Shown in pieces: positions 49,780-50,249 of a DNA stretch of 50,249 nucleotides. The stretch comes from DATCJU01 sp036562635 (lineage in GTDB: Bacteria; Actinomycetota; Actinomycetes; Mycobacteriales; Pseudonocardiaceae): NCBI GenBank assembly GCA_036562635.1, contig DATCJU010000115.1, positions 1 to 50,249 of the forward strand. Reading direction: 5' to 3'. The notes under the pieces were generated by a model. That model searched no databases. It was not told where the DNA came from and saw nothing but the letters and a program-made list of their open reading frames with translations. The position numbers were made by a program, and so were the translations under genes. How positions within the stretch are numbered: the first letter of the stretch is position 1; each line of letters opens with the position of its first letter.

Positions 49780-50249
49780 GTGTTCGACTTCCTGCGCCTG
49801 ACCGAGGACGACGAGCGAGTGCACGTGGCACGCGCCCGGCTGGCCGCACTGGCCGGCCCCGGCCGGGACGTCGTGGTCCGGGTGGTGGACCAGGACGGTG
49901 TCCGGTCCACGGTGGAGCGGCCCGGGGTGTCGGCTGCCGGTGGGCCGGCCGATACGGGGCCGGCGCCCCCGTGCGACGAGGAGGGCGCCCGGCACGTGGT
50001 GCGCCGCCACCGCTGGGGGCGCCGCCTGGTGGAACGGTGGGTGCCGGTCGGGCTGCGCACCGGGCGGTGGGACCCCGGGCGGCGTGGCGTGCTCGCTCTC
50101 GGGGCGGTCGCGTTGGTCACGGCCGGTGCGGCCTTGATCACTACCCTGCACGGCCGACCGACCCCCGAACCGGTGCCGGTGATCCCCGCTGCTGCGCCCA
50201 GCACGATCGCGTCGTCCGGCCCCGGGGACGAATCCGCGTCCGACGCGGC
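49780..50249 (+). CDS. ComEA-family protein, N-terminal part
   Basis: The frame from GTG 49780 is open to the window end (about 156 residues). It has a cytoplasmic basic region (HVVRRHRWGRRLVERWVPVGL), DPGRRGVLALGAVALVTAGAALI as a single membrane helix and then a Pro/Ala-rich linker, the layout of actinobacterial ComEA proteins whose DNA-binding helix-hairpin-helix domain comes later. That domain is outside the window, so the call rests on the N-terminal pattern and on the degV-comEA gene order. A leaderless start is likely. Confidence 0.7.
   Translation, partial: MFDFLRLTEDDERVHVARARLAALAGPGRDVVVRVVDQDGVRSTVERPGVSAAGGPADTGPAPPCDEEGARHVVRRHRWGRRLVERWVPVGLRTGRWDPGRRGVLALGAVALVTAGAALITTLHGRPTPEPVPVIPAAAPSTIASSGPGDESASDA

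Noticed and set aside
1..50249. CRISPR arrays, tRNA or rRNA genes, insertion sequences, integrases
   Set aside because: No repeat-spacer pattern, no tRNA-like cloverleaf, no transposase or integrase domain was recognised in reading the window.

Overview
The window is high-GC DNA with GTG starts, start/stop overlaps and the conserved actinobacterial order ndk ... rne-rplU-rpmA-obgE-proB ... proA ... nadD-rsfS-gpgP-octT-degV-comEA. It reads as a chromosomal segment of an actinomycete, most likely Pseudonocardiaceae-like; the family is an inference from gene order and style, not from a marker search.

Layout. 1-9 kb: the end of a pullulanase, a duplicated small membrane protein, rnz, ndk, a GNAT and an ABC-2 exporter. 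9.0-11.0 kb: a TIGR03960-type radical SAM gene ending in a perfect 22-bp hairpin. 11.4-24.3 kb: a one-strand biosynthetic island. 24.4-25.9 kb: a secreted subtilase on the opposite strand. 26.1-30.0 kb: the TIGR03936/DUF2344 gene and rne. 30.2-37.2 kb: a tight four-gene operon with an ABC ATPase-like protein that has lost every nucleotide-site motif, a Tat/lipobox solute-binding protein, a fused MalF-MalG-like permease with an extracytoplasmic insert, and a membrane STAND-like ATPase with a Lys-less P-loop. 37.4-50.2 kb: ribosomal, proline, NAD and glycerate-phosphatase housekeeping genes, a MOSC protein, an SDR and a RecQ-phosphoribosyltransferase fusion.

The island is the main discovery. 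It encodes a stand-alone amino-acid adenylation enzyme, a free carrier protein, an EctC (ectoine synthase)-like cupin, an acyl-CoA-dehydrogenase-like flavoenzyme, a transglutaminase-like protein, a FrnE/DsbA-like protein, a pair of Gdx-type SMR exporters, a Zn deaminase, a PsuG-type C-glycosidase, a HAD phosphatase, a DHA2 MFS exporter, two maleate-isomerase-like proteins and a MarR regulator. EctC is known to cyclise glutamine to 5-amino-3,4-dihydro-2H-pyrrole-2-carboxylate as a side reaction. Oxidation of that skeleton on a carrier gives a 2-aminopyrrole carboxylate, and PsuG-type enzymes couple such a base to ribose 5-phosphate. That is the logic reported for showdomycin, a maleimide C-nucleoside. 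I therefore infer a showdomycin-like or 2-aminopyrrole C-nucleoside pathway, with extra genes (deaminase, Gdx pair, Cys-less isomerase pair, MarR) that could finish, export or detoxify the product.

Two further points stand out. Three island genes carry reading-frame lesions (1-nt deletion in the EctC-like gene, 16-bp tandem duplication in the first SMR gene, 1-nt insertion in the PsuG-like gene), while I see none in the other 37 kb. A 12-bp palindromic core, ATGTATGRACAT, sits both in front of the island and in front of marR, with a degenerate copy over the -10 box of an internal promoter, so MarR autoregulation of the whole island is a concrete hypothesis.
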